DNA from: VMDH01 sp038108875
Lineage (GTDB): Bacteria; Pseudomonadota; Gammaproteobacteria; Magnimaribacterales; D2472
Assembly (NCBI GenBank): GCA_038108875.1
Contig: JAYNII010000003.1
Span: 59,106-123,105 of the forward strand
Direction of reading: 5' to 3'
Length of the DNA: 64,000 bases
Under the pieces are notes generated by a model. It did no database searches and was not told the origin of the DNA. It saw only the letters and a list, made by a program, of their open reading frames with translations. Below, piece after piece: positions 25,086 to 33,729 of the stretch (the first letter of the stretch is position 1; every line of letters starts with the position of its first letter). Made by a program: the position numbers and the translations under genes.

Positions 25086-26203
25086 GTAGTATCCAAAAAT
25101 TTGAAATCCAAATACCTCAAAAAGAAATTGATTTTTTAAGACAAAAGATTGCCTTAACTAGGTGGCCAGATGAAATTAATGACGACAGATGGTCCCTAGG
25201 TACAGGCCTTAAATTTCTCCAGGGCTTGGTTAACTATTGGGCCAACGAATATGATTGGAGAAGAGCAGAGCAAGCGCTGAACTATGTTGGTAGTTATAAA
25301 TTTAAATCTTCTTCAGGCTTAAACTTACATTTCTTGCACAGTAAATCCAATAATCCAAATGCAATCCCATTGATGATGGCTCATGGCTGGCCCGGAAGCG
25401 TTCAAGAGTTCTTAAAGATTATACCTTTACTCAATCAGGGTATTGATGGCCAAGCATTTCATGTAGTCTGTCCTTCAATGCCAGGCTATGGTTTTTCAGA
25501 TAAACCTACTCAGCCTGGAATTAATTCTGAAGCTATAGCGAAAATAAATCATGAGTTAATGCTTGCTCTGGGTTACGACAAATATATTGCTCAGGGGGGT
25601 GATTGGGGGGCGACTGTTAGCAAATGGATCGCAGAGTTGTTTCCAGAACATTGTATAGGGCTTCACTTAAATTTAGTGCTTGCTTTTCCTCCTGTGAACC
25701 CAGATTCAATAGAAGGACTATCGCCAGATGAATTAGAAGGTTTAGAAAACTTCAAGAAGTATCAAGAAAAAGGTTATGGGTACTATCTTATTCAAAATAC
25801 AAAACCCCAATCATTGGGGTACGGATTGCATGACTCTCCTGTAGGTCTTGCAGGTTGGATCAGCGAAAAATTTCAAGCATGGACTAATGACAGTATAAAT
25901 AGACTTGTCATATCTCAAGAGGAGGTTCTAGATATAATCTCTTTATATTGGTTTACAGAATCAATAACTTCATCCATAAGGCTATACCATGAAAATGGTC
26001 TCATTGGATTTTCGCTCAATCCTATAAGCCAGCCCACCGGGTGTATTTTGTTTGATAATGAGATCGCGAGACCACCCAGAGCATGGGCAGAGCCTATTTA
26101 CAATATTGTTCAATGGACTCGAGCAGCGGGCGGTCACTTTGCTGCTCTTGAAAATCCTGAAATCCTTGCCAAAGACATCGCAAGCTTTTCAAAGCTAATC
26201 TAA
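25082..26203 (+). CDS. Epoxide hydrolase family protein (microsomal type)
   Basis: The 373-residue alpha/beta hydrolase has the N-terminal EHN region (FEIQIPQKEIDFLRQKIALTRWPD). MAHGWPGSVQEF forms the oxyanion HGWP motif, QGGDWGATVSKWIAE holds the nucleophile Asp, and RAAGGHFAALE holds the catalytic His. Members open epoxides to diols. The juvenile-hormone/microsomal class fits the EHN domain. It overlaps ilvA by 4 bases but has no obvious pathway link to it. It meets ygfA tail to tail with a 9-base overlap. Confidence 0.87.
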   Translation: MSSIQKFEIQIPQKEIDFLRQKIALTRWPDEINDDRWSLGTGLKFLQGLVNYWANEYDWRRAEQALNYVGSYKFKSSSGLNLHFLHSKSNNPNAIPLMMAHGWPGSVQEFLKIIPLLNQGIDGQAFHVVCPSMPGYGFSDKPTQPGINSEAIAKINHELMLALGYDKYIAQGGDWGATVSKWIAELFPEHCIGLHLNLVLAFPPVNPDSIEGLSPDELEGLENFKKYQEKGYGYYLIQNTKPQSLGYGLHDSPVGLAGWISEKFQAWTNDSINRLVISQEEVLDIISLYWFTESITSSIRLYHENGLIGFSLNPISQPTGCILFDNEIARPPRAWAEPIYNIVQWTRAAGGHFAALENPEILAKDIASFSKLI

Positions 26204-26743
26204 AAGCCCATTTTCAGTAACGACAAAGTTCATAGCAATGTCGTGTTCTTCGGCATCAATACTTTGGGTAAATTGCATGCTAAATGCCAACATCCCCACA
26301 TATTTGAAAGAAGCTTTTGAAAGATAACGATCATAAAAGCTGCCTCCGTAACCAATTCTATGTTTAGACTCATCAAAGGACACGCCAGGGCAAATAATTA
26401 AATCTATATGTTTGGCAATATCTTCGTCTTTGACATTAATTTCTGGAATACCAAATTTATTCTCCACAAATGAAGAATCTGGTTTAAGAGATATAAAATG
26501 AAGATTCGTTCCATATATCTTTGGCATAAAGATTTTCTTGTTTGATCCAAAACAGGCAGCAATAATTTTTTCAGTTTTTACCTCATTATTAACAGGGAAG
26601 TAGAGTCCAATTGAATTTGCTTTCAAGAAGTACTCAGACTCTAACAGATGGAACTGAATTGTTGCGCTGAGGTTTTCTATTGACGCGTTAGATAAAGCAA
26701 GCCTCCGCTTTAGGATTGATTTTCTGATAGAAGATTTAATCAT
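26195..26743 (-). CDS. ygfA: 5-formyltetrahydrofolate cyclo-ligase family protein
   Basis: The protein has 182 residues from the ATG at 26743 (MIKSSIRKSILKRRLALSNA). The open frame extends to a GTG at 26770, but that lies within the 6S RNA. IGLYFPVNNEVKTEKII and PGVSFDESKHRIGYGGSFYDRYL are the ATP/folate signatures. The enzyme converts 5-formyl-THF to 5,10-methenyl-THF with ATP. Its position after 6S RNA and zapA is the classic gammaproteobacterial order. The start codon is enclosed by a GC-rich inverted repeat. Confidence 0.92.
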   Translation of the reverse strand: MIKSSIRKSILKRRLALSNASIENLSATIQFHLLESEYFLKANSIGLYFPVNNEVKTEKIIAACFGSNKKIFMPKIYGTNLHFISLKPDSSFVENKFGIPEINVKDEDIAKHIDLIICPGVSFDESKHRIGYGGSFYDRYLSKASFKYVGMLAFSMQFTQSIDAEEHDIAMNFVVTENGLLD

Positions 26744-26754
26744 GCTGCGGAGGC
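26701..26754 (-). repeat. Inverted repeat enclosing the ygfA start codon
   Basis: GCCTCCGC (26701-26708) and GCGGAGGC (26747-26754) are perfect 8-base complements, all but two bases G/C, separated by 38 bases holding the ygfA ATG and first codons. In the transcript this could fold after 6S RNA and hide the ribosome entry region. Confidence 0.5.
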
Positions 26755-26760
26755 CAACAC

Positions 26761-26924
26761 TCCGATTCACCGCAAATGCAATTTTCCTGAACCCTATGTC
26801 CAGGTGGCATCGGTCTTATCATTTCAGGCTTCCCTTGCGGTATTGCACACCAATGAAAGTGGACCATCGCCGTTTATTTAGTTATAGGTTCAAAGATGTA
26901 TCTTGCATCTGCAAATGAACCAGA
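26761..26924 (-). ncRNA. ssrS: 6S RNA
   Basis: Located between zapA and ygfA on the same strand, exactly where 6S RNA lies in gammaproteobacteria. The 5' arm (26924-26904, TCTGGTTCATTTGCAGATGCA) pairs along nearly its whole length with the 3' end (26780-26761), giving the long closing stem. The central part contains a GGGAAGCC-like stretch and GACATAGGGTTCAGG, resembling known 6S sequences. Length is about 164 nt. It sequesters sigma-70 RNA polymerase in slow growth. Ends are approximate, set by the stem. Confidence 0.85.
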
Positions 26925-26931
26925 TAGCTTC

Positions 26932-26937
26932 ATTATA
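26932..26937 (-). promoter_or_regulatory. -10 element of 6S RNA promoter
   Basis: A perfect TATAAT on the minus strand places the start 7-8 bases downstream at about 26924-26925, agreeing with the 5' end from the closing stem. The -35 region is poor. Confidence 0.65.
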
Positions 26938-26951
26938 TGATAAAAAGAAAA

Positions 26952-27221
26952 TTAGCCTAATGTTTTTTTGAGGCGATCAGTCAGGCTTTCTATCTTGGCT
27001 AGCATTTCTTCAGACAGTTCCTTCTTATTGCCCCCATCAAGACATTCGTGCGCTAATGCTAGAGAAGCTAGTATCAAATTGTTTTGTTTATTGGGGATAC
27101 TATCAATTTTTTCATTTAGATAATTTGCAGCGTTTTCAAGTGCACCCCTTTCCTCAGGAGGACAAGCAATAGAAATATCTTTACCATTAATTCTTAAAGA
27201 CAATATTTCTTTATTACTCAT
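26952..27221 (-). CDS. zapA: Cell division protein ZapA
   Basis: This 89-residue protein has LSLRINGKDISIACPPEERGALENAANYLNEKI, the ZapA globular head, followed by a helical coiled-coil with LILASLALAHE. ZapA bundles FtsZ filaments at midcell. It overlaps the upstream coiled-coil gene by 8 bases and precedes 6S RNA, the standard context. Length is slightly below E. coli ZapA (109). Confidence 0.92.
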   Translation of the reverse strand: MSNKEILSLRINGKDISIACPPEERGALENAANYLNEKIDSIPNKQNNLILASLALAHECLDGGNKKELSEEMLAKIESLTDRLKKTLG

Positions 27222-27414
27222 CTTTCAAAGCATCACTTAGTTTTTTGATTTCCTGGTTGAGAGTTTCGATTTTATTATGTTGTTCTATCTTAAATGCTTT
27301 CCACTCTCTTTCCCTAGCAACATATGCGTTGATAATACCTTGTTGCTCTTCAAACCTAGCAATAAGTTTGTTTAGTTGTTGGGATAAGAGCTCGATTACA
27401 TCTGGCGCAGGCAT
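27214..27414 (-). CDS. ZapB-like/TIGR02449 small coiled-coil protein
   Basis: The 66-residue protein is almost wholly heptad-type helix (LSQQLNKLIARFEEQQ, then EREWKAFKIEQHNKIETLNQEIKKL). Short coiled-coil proteins of this kind (TIGR02449) lie before zapA in Pseudomonas and relatives and may act in division like ZapB. It overlaps zapA by 8 bases. Division role is inferred from context. Confidence 0.8.
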   Translation of the reverse strand: MPAPDVIELLSQQLNKLIARFEEQQGIINAYVAREREWKAFKIEQHNKIETLNQEIKKLSDALKDE

Positions 27415-27476
27415 AACTTAGTTTAATTCTTATATTGAATTTATGGAAGTTTGCTATTTAGGAGTAAAATGCCCTC

Positions 27477-28775
27477 ATGAGCACTATGTTTACTAAGAGA
27501 AGAGAAGCCTTGGGAGCTTTGCTTGGCCCAAATGCGTGTTTGTTGGTTGCTAGCAATAATCATGTGTCTAGAAATATTCACCACACTTACTCATTCAGAC
27601 AAGACAGTTATTTTTGGTATCTTTCAGGATTCAATGAGTCTGATTCAATAATTTTGATTAAAACAGACAATACAGGAAAGTTAAGTTCCTATATGTTTGT
27701 TCCACCCAAAGATGAACATTCAGAGCTCTGGGACGGATACAGAGCAGGGCCCAAGGGCGCTGAGACAGATTACAGTTTTGATCAGGGATTTAATAACTTT
27801 GAAGCTGATAAAACCATCCCAAATCTACTAGCTGGGGCAAATAAGGTTTTTTCCTTAATTGGTTACAAGGAGGATTTCTCCCACAGGGTTTCAGGCTGGG
27901 TCAAACAAGCTAGATTAAAAGATCGTCACACTGCTGCTATAGAGCATCTCGATGCAGGACCCTTGCTGTCTTCCTTGCGAAGGATTAAATCAAGTACTGA
28001 GATAGAGTTAATGAGAAAGGGTTGTGAAATATCGGCTCAAGCCCATAAATCAGCTATGCAATTTGTTACTCCGGGGATGAATGAGCAAAGTTTAGAGGCT
28101 TATTACTTATTTAAGTTTGCAGAGCAAGGTTCTCGTTTTCCAGCCTATACACCCATAGTTGCAGGGGGAGAGCATGCATGTATATTGCACTATGTTGAAA
28201 ACAATCAGATTTTAAAAGATGGAGATCTTGTTTTAGTTGATGCTGGAGGTGAATATCAATATTACGCATCCGATATCACAAGAACCTATCCAGTGAATGG
28301 AAAATTTAGCTCAGAGCAGCTTGCTATTTATAATATCGTCTTACAAGCACAAAAAGATTCTATTGCTGCGGTAAAAGTCGGTAATCATATAATGCAACCT
28401 CAAGAAATTTCAGAAAAAGTAATTACAGAGGGATTGATTGACCTAGGGCTGCTATCAGGTAATGCAGATGACCTGATTGAGCAAGGGGCTCACAAAAGCT
28501 TCTATATGCATAAGATTGGCCATTGGATTGGTCTAGATACTCATGATGTTGGAGCCTACTCTAATGGAATAAATTTTACTAAATATGAGCCAGGTATGGT
28601 GCAAACTATAGAACCAGGTATTTATATTTCAAAGAAAAGCGACGTAGATGATAAATGGAAAGGGATTGGAGTAAGGATCGAAGACAATATTCTTGTTACC
28701 GCTCATGGAAATGAGAATCTTACTGCAAGCGCTCCAGTTGATCCTCTGGAAATTGAAGCAGTCATGGCTCGTTAA
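27477..28775 (+). CDS. pepP: Xaa-Pro aminopeptidase
   Basis: The 432-residue M24B metallopeptidase removes N-terminal residues preceding proline. The N-terminal creatinase-like domain (RQDSYFWYLSGF) is followed by the pita-bread fold. Metal ligands are visible in VDAGGEYQYYASDITRTYP (two Asp), HKIGHWIGLDTHDVG (His), TIEPGIYI (Glu) and GVRIEDN (Glu). It is followed 2 bases later by ubiH, the pepP-ubiH order of gammaproteobacteria, and is divergent from the zapA cluster. Confidence 0.95.
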   Translation: MSTMFTKRREALGALLGPNACLLVASNNHVSRNIHHTYSFRQDSYFWYLSGFNESDSIILIKTDNTGKLSSYMFVPPKDEHSELWDGYRAGPKGAETDYSFDQGFNNFEADKTIPNLLAGANKVFSLIGYKEDFSHRVSGWVKQARLKDRHTAAIEHLDAGPLLSSLRRIKSSTEIELMRKGCEISAQAHKSAMQFVTPGMNEQSLEAYYLFKFAEQGSRFPAYTPIVAGGEHACILHYVENNQILKDGDLVLVDAGGEYQYYASDITRTYPVNGKFSSEQLAIYNIVLQAQKDSIAAVKVGNHIMQPQEISEKVITEGLIDLGLLSGNADDLIEQGAHKSFYMHKIGHWIGLDTHDVGAYSNGINFTKYEPGMVQTIEPGIYISKKSDVDDKWKGIGVRIEDNILVTAHGNENLTASAPVDPLEIEAVMAR

Positions 28776-28777
28776 TA

Positions 28778-29911
28778 ATGTTTGATGCATTGATTTCCGG
28801 AAGCGGGGTCAATGGTGCGGTATTAGCATTGTTGCTTGATCAATCCGGCTTCAGGGTAAGGATAGTTGATCATCAACCAATCCAGTTAAACGATTCTCCT
28901 AGAACCATCACTCTGAATCTCCACTCTTTAAAGCTTCTTGAAAAGATAGGCATCAAGATACCCTCGACTCCGATCTTTCAGATAAAGGTATGTGATGCTG
29001 TGGGATCTGGGAAAATTACTTTTGATGCAGCAACCATCGGTGAGAGTGAGTTAGCACGGACTGTTTACTTTTCTGATCTCTTAGAATCCCTCGAAGAGAA
29101 AACTAAAACATTTCTATCGAATTCTGTTAGTGTTAGAGCTCAGACTAACCCCGAATGTATTTCCTTGGAGTTAAATGATGGAACTTGCATTGATGCTAGC
29201 CTCTTAATTGCAAGCGATACGAAACTAAAACCTTTCCAGCAATTATTTGACTTATCAATTCCTAAAAACTATCTTCAACAGGCAGCAACCTTTATAGCTA
29301 ATGCTGATAATCTAGATTTCTCAACTGCAATCCAGTTGTTTTATCACAAAGATATCTTTGCTTTGATGCCAATTCATGACCGAGCTAATACGCAAGATAA
29401 TAATTTTTCAACTGTTTGGTCTCTTGATGCTAGCGAATCTAACTTAAAGGACTATGCTCAAGAACATTTACCCAAAATTGAAAATATTTTGGGCACCAAG
29501 TTATCTATAAATTCAAATATAGAATCATTTCCGCTTAGAAATTTTATTGCAGAAAAATATTTTGTAGATAGAGCATGCTTAATTGGTGATGCTGCACATA
29601 TTATTCATCCTATGGCTGGACAAGGACTTAATCTTGGATTAGCAGATTGCAATACACTTCATTCAGAAATTGCCAAGGCTAGAGAAGAGGGAATAGATAT
29701 TGGATCTACTAGGGTCTTAAAAAGATATGAGATCAAAAGAAAGATATTCAATGATTCAATGGTAAACGGTGTTGATAGAATTCATGCTCTGTTTCAAAGC
29801 GATAATATCTATTTACGCATGCTCAGGAATAATGGGCTGAATTTAATTAATAACGTTGATCCCCTTAAGAAGTTTTTTATAAAAAACGCTGAAGGAATTT
29901 TTGGAATTTAG
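28778..29911 (+). CDS. ubiH: UbiH-type FAD-dependent ubiquinone biosynthesis hydroxylase
   Basis: The 377-residue flavoprotein has the N-terminal dinucleotide fold GSGVNGAVLALLLDQSGFRVRIVD, the SPRTITL stretch, and the second FAD motif LIGDAAHIIHPMAGQGLNLGLADC (about 262). These mark the UbiH/UbiI/UbiF/Coq6 family, which hydroxylates the quinone ring. Position after pepP points to UbiH. The usual partner ubiI does not follow, so this enzyme may cover more than one position. Confidence 0.88.
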   Translation: MFDALISGSGVNGAVLALLLDQSGFRVRIVDHQPIQLNDSPRTITLNLHSLKLLEKIGIKIPSTPIFQIKVCDAVGSGKITFDAATIGESELARTVYFSDLLESLEEKTKTFLSNSVSVRAQTNPECISLELNDGTCIDASLLIASDTKLKPFQQLFDLSIPKNYLQQAATFIANADNLDFSTAIQLFYHKDIFALMPIHDRANTQDNNFSTVWSLDASESNLKDYAQEHLPKIENILGTKLSINSNIESFPLRNFIAEKYFVDRACLIGDAAHIIHPMAGQGLNLGLADCNTLHSEIAKAREEGIDIGSTRVLKRYEIKRKIFNDSMVNGVDRIHALFQSDNIYLRMLRNNGLNLINNVDPLKKFFIKNAEGIFGI

Positions 29912-29927
29912 AGTAGAATTCATTGCC

Positions 29928-30923
29928 ATGAAAAGACTATTTCTGATTATAGCTTTAATTATTAATTCTAGTTGTGGTTCCAATTCAACTGGTGACAAGT
30001 TAGTCGTATATACTTCAAGGCAACCCCAGTTTATTGAGCCACTTTTCGAACAATTTACAAAAGAGACTGGTATCCAAATTATTCATCTTTCAGGAGATGC
30101 TCAGCAACTTTTAGAACGGATATACACTGAAGGAGAAACAACGTCAGCTGATCTTTTTATTACTGTAGATGCTGGTGTCTTATGGCAAGCTGCTCACAGG
30201 GGGATACTTGCAAAAGTTTCTTCTGAAGTTTTACAAACAAACATTCCTGCATATTTAAGAGATCCAGAGAATCAGTGGTTTGGTCTGTCAAAACGATTAA
30301 GAACAATTGTGGTAAGCAACAATGCTTTGCAAAAACCTCCAGAAAGCTATTCAGATTTAGCATCTGATGAGTGGAGCAATAGACTCTGTTTGAGAACATC
30401 AGAGAAGGTTTACAACCAGTCACTCATAGCAAGTTTAATCCTTAATTTAGGCGAGGCTGAAGCCTTCCAAGTAGTTAAGGGATGGGTGAATAACCTTTCA
30501 ACTAAAGTATTTTCAAGTGATACCCTTGCTTTAAAAGCTGTTCAAGCTGGGCAGTGCGACGCTACTATAGTAAACACTTATTATTTTGGCAGACTCTTAG
30601 CTAACGATGAAGGTGGAAATTTAAATCTCATATGGGCTAACCAAGACTCAACGGGTGTGCATGTTAATATTTCTGGTGGAGGGGTTGTTAAATACAGTGA
30701 ACGACCTGAGCAAGCTATTAAGCTCCTAGAATGGTTAACTTCAAAATGGCCCCAAGAAAAGTATGCAAATCTAAACCTTGAATATCCTGTCGTTGAGGGA
30801 ATCGAAGTGCACCCAATTCTTAAGTCGTGGGGAGAATTTAAAGAAGACAATCTCAATGCAAGAATACTTGGAGAGCTTCAACAGGATGCAGTATTACTAG
30901 CCAGAGAAGCTGACTACGATTAA
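29928..30923 (+). CDS. Iron(III) ABC transporter substrate-binding protein (FutA/FbpA type), exported
   Basis: From the ATG at 29928 the protein has 331 residues. The signal MKRLFLIIALIINSSCG suggests export, perhaps as a lipoprotein with an imperfect lipobox. LVVYTSRQPQFIEPLFEQFTKETGI opens a class II periplasmic-binding fold. ATIVNTYYFGRL carries the paired tyrosines that bind ferric iron in this family. No permease or ATPase gene is adjacent, so the transporter partners must lie elsewhere. An earlier TTG (29901) is in frame but precedes the signal. Confidence 0.87.
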   Translation: MKRLFLIIALIINSSCGSNSTGDKLVVYTSRQPQFIEPLFEQFTKETGIQIIHLSGDAQQLLERIYTEGETTSADLFITVDAGVLWQAAHRGILAKVSSEVLQTNIPAYLRDPENQWFGLSKRLRTIVVSNNALQKPPESYSDLASDEWSNRLCLRTSEKVYNQSLIASLILNLGEAEAFQVVKGWVNNLSTKVFSSDTLALKAVQAGQCDATIVNTYYFGRLLANDEGGNLNLIWANQDSTGVHVNISGGGVVKYSERPEQAIKLLEWLTSKWPQEKYANLNLEYPVVEGIEVHPILKSWGEFKEDNLNARILGELQQDAVLLAREADYD

Positions 30924-31499
30924 TTAGATGGCTTTGATTTTTTTTAGTAGATCCAAGGATTCTTCTATCGGTAAACCAAGCACATTACTATAACTTCCAT
31001 CAATTTTAGTAATAAATTTTTTAGCTCCGCCTTGACTAGAAATGCCACCAGCCTTGTCATAAGGTTCATCCGTATCAATATAACCCTCAATTTCTTTGTC
31101 TGAGAGATCCTTGAAGTATAGATTGGTCTCAACTGAGATTGAATGAAAGCATCCATGAAGATCAACTACGGTAACGCCAGTGACTACAGAATGCATTTTA
31201 TTTGATAGCAGCTTCAACATTCTTTTGGCTTCTTTTTTATCTGCTGGCTTGCCAAGCATTTCACCATTAATTGTAACTATAGTATCGGCGCAAAGTATGG
31301 GCATTATTTCTATGTTTGTTTCTAGAATTATCTTAAGTGCAGCTTGAGCTTTAAGGAGTGAAAGTCTTTTAGCATTGTTGTGAACAGATTCATTAGAATC
31401 GAAGATCTCATCAAAACTAGGTTCTAGAATTTTAAAAGATACACCTGCCTCCTGAAGTAGTTGAGATCTTCTTGGAGATTTTGATGCTAGATATATCAT
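30924..31499 (-). CDS. maf: Maf family nucleoside triphosphate pyrophosphatase (dTTPase/UTPase type)
   Basis: The protein has 191 residues from the ATG at 31499 (MIYLASKSPRRSQLLQEAG). The open frame extends to 31568, but family members begin here. SPRR, LCADTIVTINGEMLGKP and DEPYDKAGG are the Maf motifs, and KIDGSYSNVLGLPI closes the core. The DKAG and SPRR forms match the YhdE-like subgroup acting on dTTP, UTP and modified pyrimidines. The start is 26 bases from the divergent SDR gene. Confidence 0.92.
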   Translation of the reverse strand: MIYLASKSPRRSQLLQEAGVSFKILEPSFDEIFDSNESVHNNAKRLSLLKAQAALKIILETNIEIMPILCADTIVTINGEMLGKPADKKEAKRMLKLLSNKMHSVVTGVTVVDLHGCFHSISVETNLYFKDLSDKEIEGYIDTDEPYDKAGGISSQGGAKKFITKIDGSYSNVLGLPIEESLDLLKKIKAI

Positions 31500-31525
31500 A
31501 AAATGTAATTTTACAGGAGAGAAAA

Positions 31526-32407
31526 GTGTCAAAGAGTAGCGGAAGAATAATTTTAGTAACCGGAGCAAGTCGCGGAGTAGGAAAAGGCATTGCTCAAGGT
31601 ATTGGAAGAGAGGGGGATACTGTAATCTGTGCTGCTAGGAGTATTGCCAAAGATACCAAAGTTAAACAGTTTGGGTTCGAAATATCTAGCAGTATTGAAC
31701 AAACCTGCAGCGAACTAAAAGCCACGAATGTGGTTCCCATTCCTTATGCAATAGATTTAAATTCTCACACTGAAATCAAGAAGCTCGCTACTTATATAGA
31801 AACTCAATTTGGTAAACTAGATATTATGGTTCATGCAGCTTGTCAGATTCATGACGATTTGGTGGAACCAAAACCTTTTTGGGAAAAATCTACTAATCTA
31901 TGGTCATTGATTGATGTAGGTATGCGTTCAAACTATTTGCTTTCTCATGCTTTAGCACCACTCATGGTAAAACAAGCTTCTGGCTTGATAGTGCATATTT
32001 CTTCGCATGGTGCGAGGTGTTATATGCATGGTGCTGTTTATGGCGCTCAAAAAGCTGGTCTAGATAAGATGGCATTTGATATGGCCTATGACTTAAAAGA
32101 TCATGGAGTAACAACTGTTTCTATCTGGTCAGGCATTGTTAAAGACGAGAAGACACAAAAAGTTAGCGAGATGCATGGCGAACAATATGCACAATTCCTA
32201 GAGGGAGCTGCAAGTCAGAGTTTTGCCGGTAAGGTTATCAATGCTTTTTATGAGGATAAAACTAGGCATGCATCCACTGGTGAAACATTAATTATGGCAG
32301 AGCTTGGGAAGAAATATGGTATTACCAACGAAGACGGCTCAGAGGTCAGGAGTGACAGAGAGATACTGGGTGGACCAGTAAGATTTGAAGAAGCAGTTGT
32401 CTATTAG
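31526..32407 (+). CDS. Short-chain dehydrogenase/reductase (DHRS1-like)
   Basis: This 293-residue Rossmann oxidoreductase has TGASRGVGKGIA as the cofactor loop, VHAAC in place of NNAG, ISSHGARC with the catalytic Ser, and YGAQKAGLDKM as the YxxxK motif. The overall pattern resembles the DHRS1 group. GTG at 31526 is chosen because AGGAGAG lies at good spacing before it. Substrate unknown. It ends 2 bases before the convergent rpmB stop. Confidence 0.87.
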   Translation: MSKSSGRIILVTGASRGVGKGIAQGIGREGDTVICAARSIAKDTKVKQFGFEISSSIEQTCSELKATNVVPIPYAIDLNSHTEIKKLATYIETQFGKLDIMVHAACQIHDDLVEPKPFWEKSTNLWSLIDVGMRSNYLLSHALAPLMVKQASGLIVHISSHGARCYMHGAVYGAQKAGLDKMAFDMAYDLKDHGVTTVSIWSGIVKDEKTQKVSEMHGEQYAQFLEGAASQSFAGKVINAFYEDKTRHASTGETLIMAELGKKYGITNEDGSEVRSDREILGGPVRFEEAVVY

Positions 32408-32409
32408 GG

Positions 32410-32646
32410 TTAGATTTTTTCGCCTCTGGCTCTGATTTCATCCAGAACCGCAGAGATGCCTTTTTTATCTATGATGCGCATACCGTTAGCTGAAACTTTT
32501 AAAGTCACGAAACGATTTTCAGACTCCACCCAAAATTTATGGGTATGAAGATTGGGTAAAAATCTTCGTTTTGTTCTGTTTTTTGCATGGGAAACATGAT
32601 TACCAGTTTGTGGCATTTTCCCTGTAACTTGGCATACTTTACTCAT
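32410..32646 (-). CDS. rpmB: 50S ribosomal protein L28
   Basis: The 78-residue protein has the normal L28 length. MSKVCQVTGKMPQTGNHVSHAKNRTKRRF is the family start, and NLHTHKFWVESENRFVTLKVS the core. L28 binds 23S rRNA in the large subunit. The L33 gene that usually follows in gammaproteobacteria is not present; the next gene on this strand is maf, with the SDR gene lying between on the other strand. Confidence 0.97.
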   Translation of the reverse strand: MSKVCQVTGKMPQTGNHVSHAKNRTKRRFLPNLHTHKFWVESENRFVTLKVSANGMRIIDKKGISAVLDEIRARGEKI

Positions 32647-32697
32647 AGGGTGACGATTTTAAAGTAACGAAACACGCAAGGCAAGCAGGATTTTAAT

Positions 32698-33192
32698 GTG
32701 GATAAGTTATTTTTATTAAGGCATGCAAAATCATCTTGGGCCAATTCCCATCTTTCAGATTTTCAAAGACCTCTCAGTAATCGCGGTATTCAGAATGCTA
32801 GCGACCTTTCAGAATTCTTAATTAAAAAGAATATTAATCCACATTGTGTATTGGTTAGCTCTAGTTATAGGACTCTTGAGACACTTGAGCTAGCTGGTAA
32901 GCATATTTCTGATGAAATCATCAACATCAAAGATGCCATTTATCATGCTTCGGTTGAAACATTATTGGGTTTATTAGCAAATGAAGAGAATCAGGGAACT
33001 CTTTTATTGGTTGGACATAATCCTGCGATGCATTGCTTAACCGAAGTTCTTACAAGAAGCCACATTGATAAATTTCCTACATGTGCGTTAGCCGAAATAG
33101 AACTTACTACTTCATGGGTTGATATCAGAAATGCTTCGCATACACTAGTAAACTTTTACACCCCAAAAGATTATGCGAGAAGTAGAACTTAA
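32698..33192 (+). CDS. sixA: Phosphohistidine phosphatase SixA-like protein
   Basis: This 164-residue histidine phosphatase starts at GTG with GCAGGA 8 bases before it. LFLLRHAKSSW has the RHG-type catalytic His, LVSSSYRTLETLELA the second Arg, and LLVGHNPAMH the second His. SixA removes phosphate from phosphohistidine on ArcB or PTS proteins in E. coli; the target here is unknown. It overlaps dut by 20 bases. Confidence 0.85.
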   Translation: MDKLFLLRHAKSSWANSHLSDFQRPLSNRGIQNASDLSEFLIKKNINPHCVLVSSSYRTLETLELAGKHISDEIINIKDAIYHASVETLLGLLANEENQGTLLLVGHNPAMHCLTEVLTRSHIDKFPTCALAEIELTTSWVDIRNASHTLVNFYTPKDYARSRT

Positions 33193-33628
33193 AATCCTCA
33201 ATCCCATCATTGAAGACCTGATCGATTTACCCACCTATAGCACTCCAGGTTCAGCAGGTTTAGATTTAAGAGCTTGCATGGATGAGGCTCTAATTTTAGA
33301 ACCTAATCAGAATTTTTTGATGCCCTTGGGGATAGCTATCCATATAAAAGATCCATCGCTTGCTGCTCTTGTACTCCCCAGATCTGGATTAGGATTTAAG
33401 CACGGCATTGTCCTTGGAAACCTAGTGGGTCTTATTGATTCAGATTATCAAGGAGAGTTAAAGGTTCCATTATGGAATAGATCTGCAGAGCCATTTGAAA
33501 TTCAGCCTGGAGATAGAATAGCTCAGATGATTTTTGTTCCAGTTGAGCAGGTTAACTTTAAAAAAGTTGAATCTTTTGAAGAGACAGCAAGAGGAGAGGG
33601 TGGCTTTGGGAGCTCAGGAAAAGAATAA
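33173..33628 (+). CDS. dut: dUTP diphosphatase
   Basis: The 151-residue trimeric dUTPase shows the five motifs in order: PGSAGLDLRA, PRSGLGFKHGIVLGN, GLIDSDYQGELKVPLWN, PGDRIAQMIFVP and the C-terminal RGEGGFGSSG that closes over the active site. It converts dUTP to dUMP, preventing uracil incorporation. It starts inside sixA. The usual gammaproteobacterial coaBC partner is absent. Confidence 0.97.
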   Translation: MREVELKILNPIIEDLIDLPTYSTPGSAGLDLRACMDEALILEPNQNFLMPLGIAIHIKDPSLAALVLPRSGLGFKHGIVLGNLVGLIDSDYQGELKVPLWNRSAEPFEIQPGDRIAQMIFVPVEQVNFKKVESFEETARGEGGFGSSGKE

Positions 33629-33729
33629 TTTATTTTAAAAATACCTAAAATTTTAAACATTCCTAGGGCAAATATATGACAGTCATAAAACTGTAATATG
33701 AAAAGATCTATGTATTATTAGATTAAATA

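Noticed and set aside
26744..26770. Upstream GTG start of ygfA
   Set aside because: It lies in the 3' end of 6S RNA and adds residues absent from the family; ATG at 26743 is better.
31500..31568. N-terminal extension of Maf
   Set aside because: It would overlap the divergent SDR gene and precedes the canonical LASKSPRR start.
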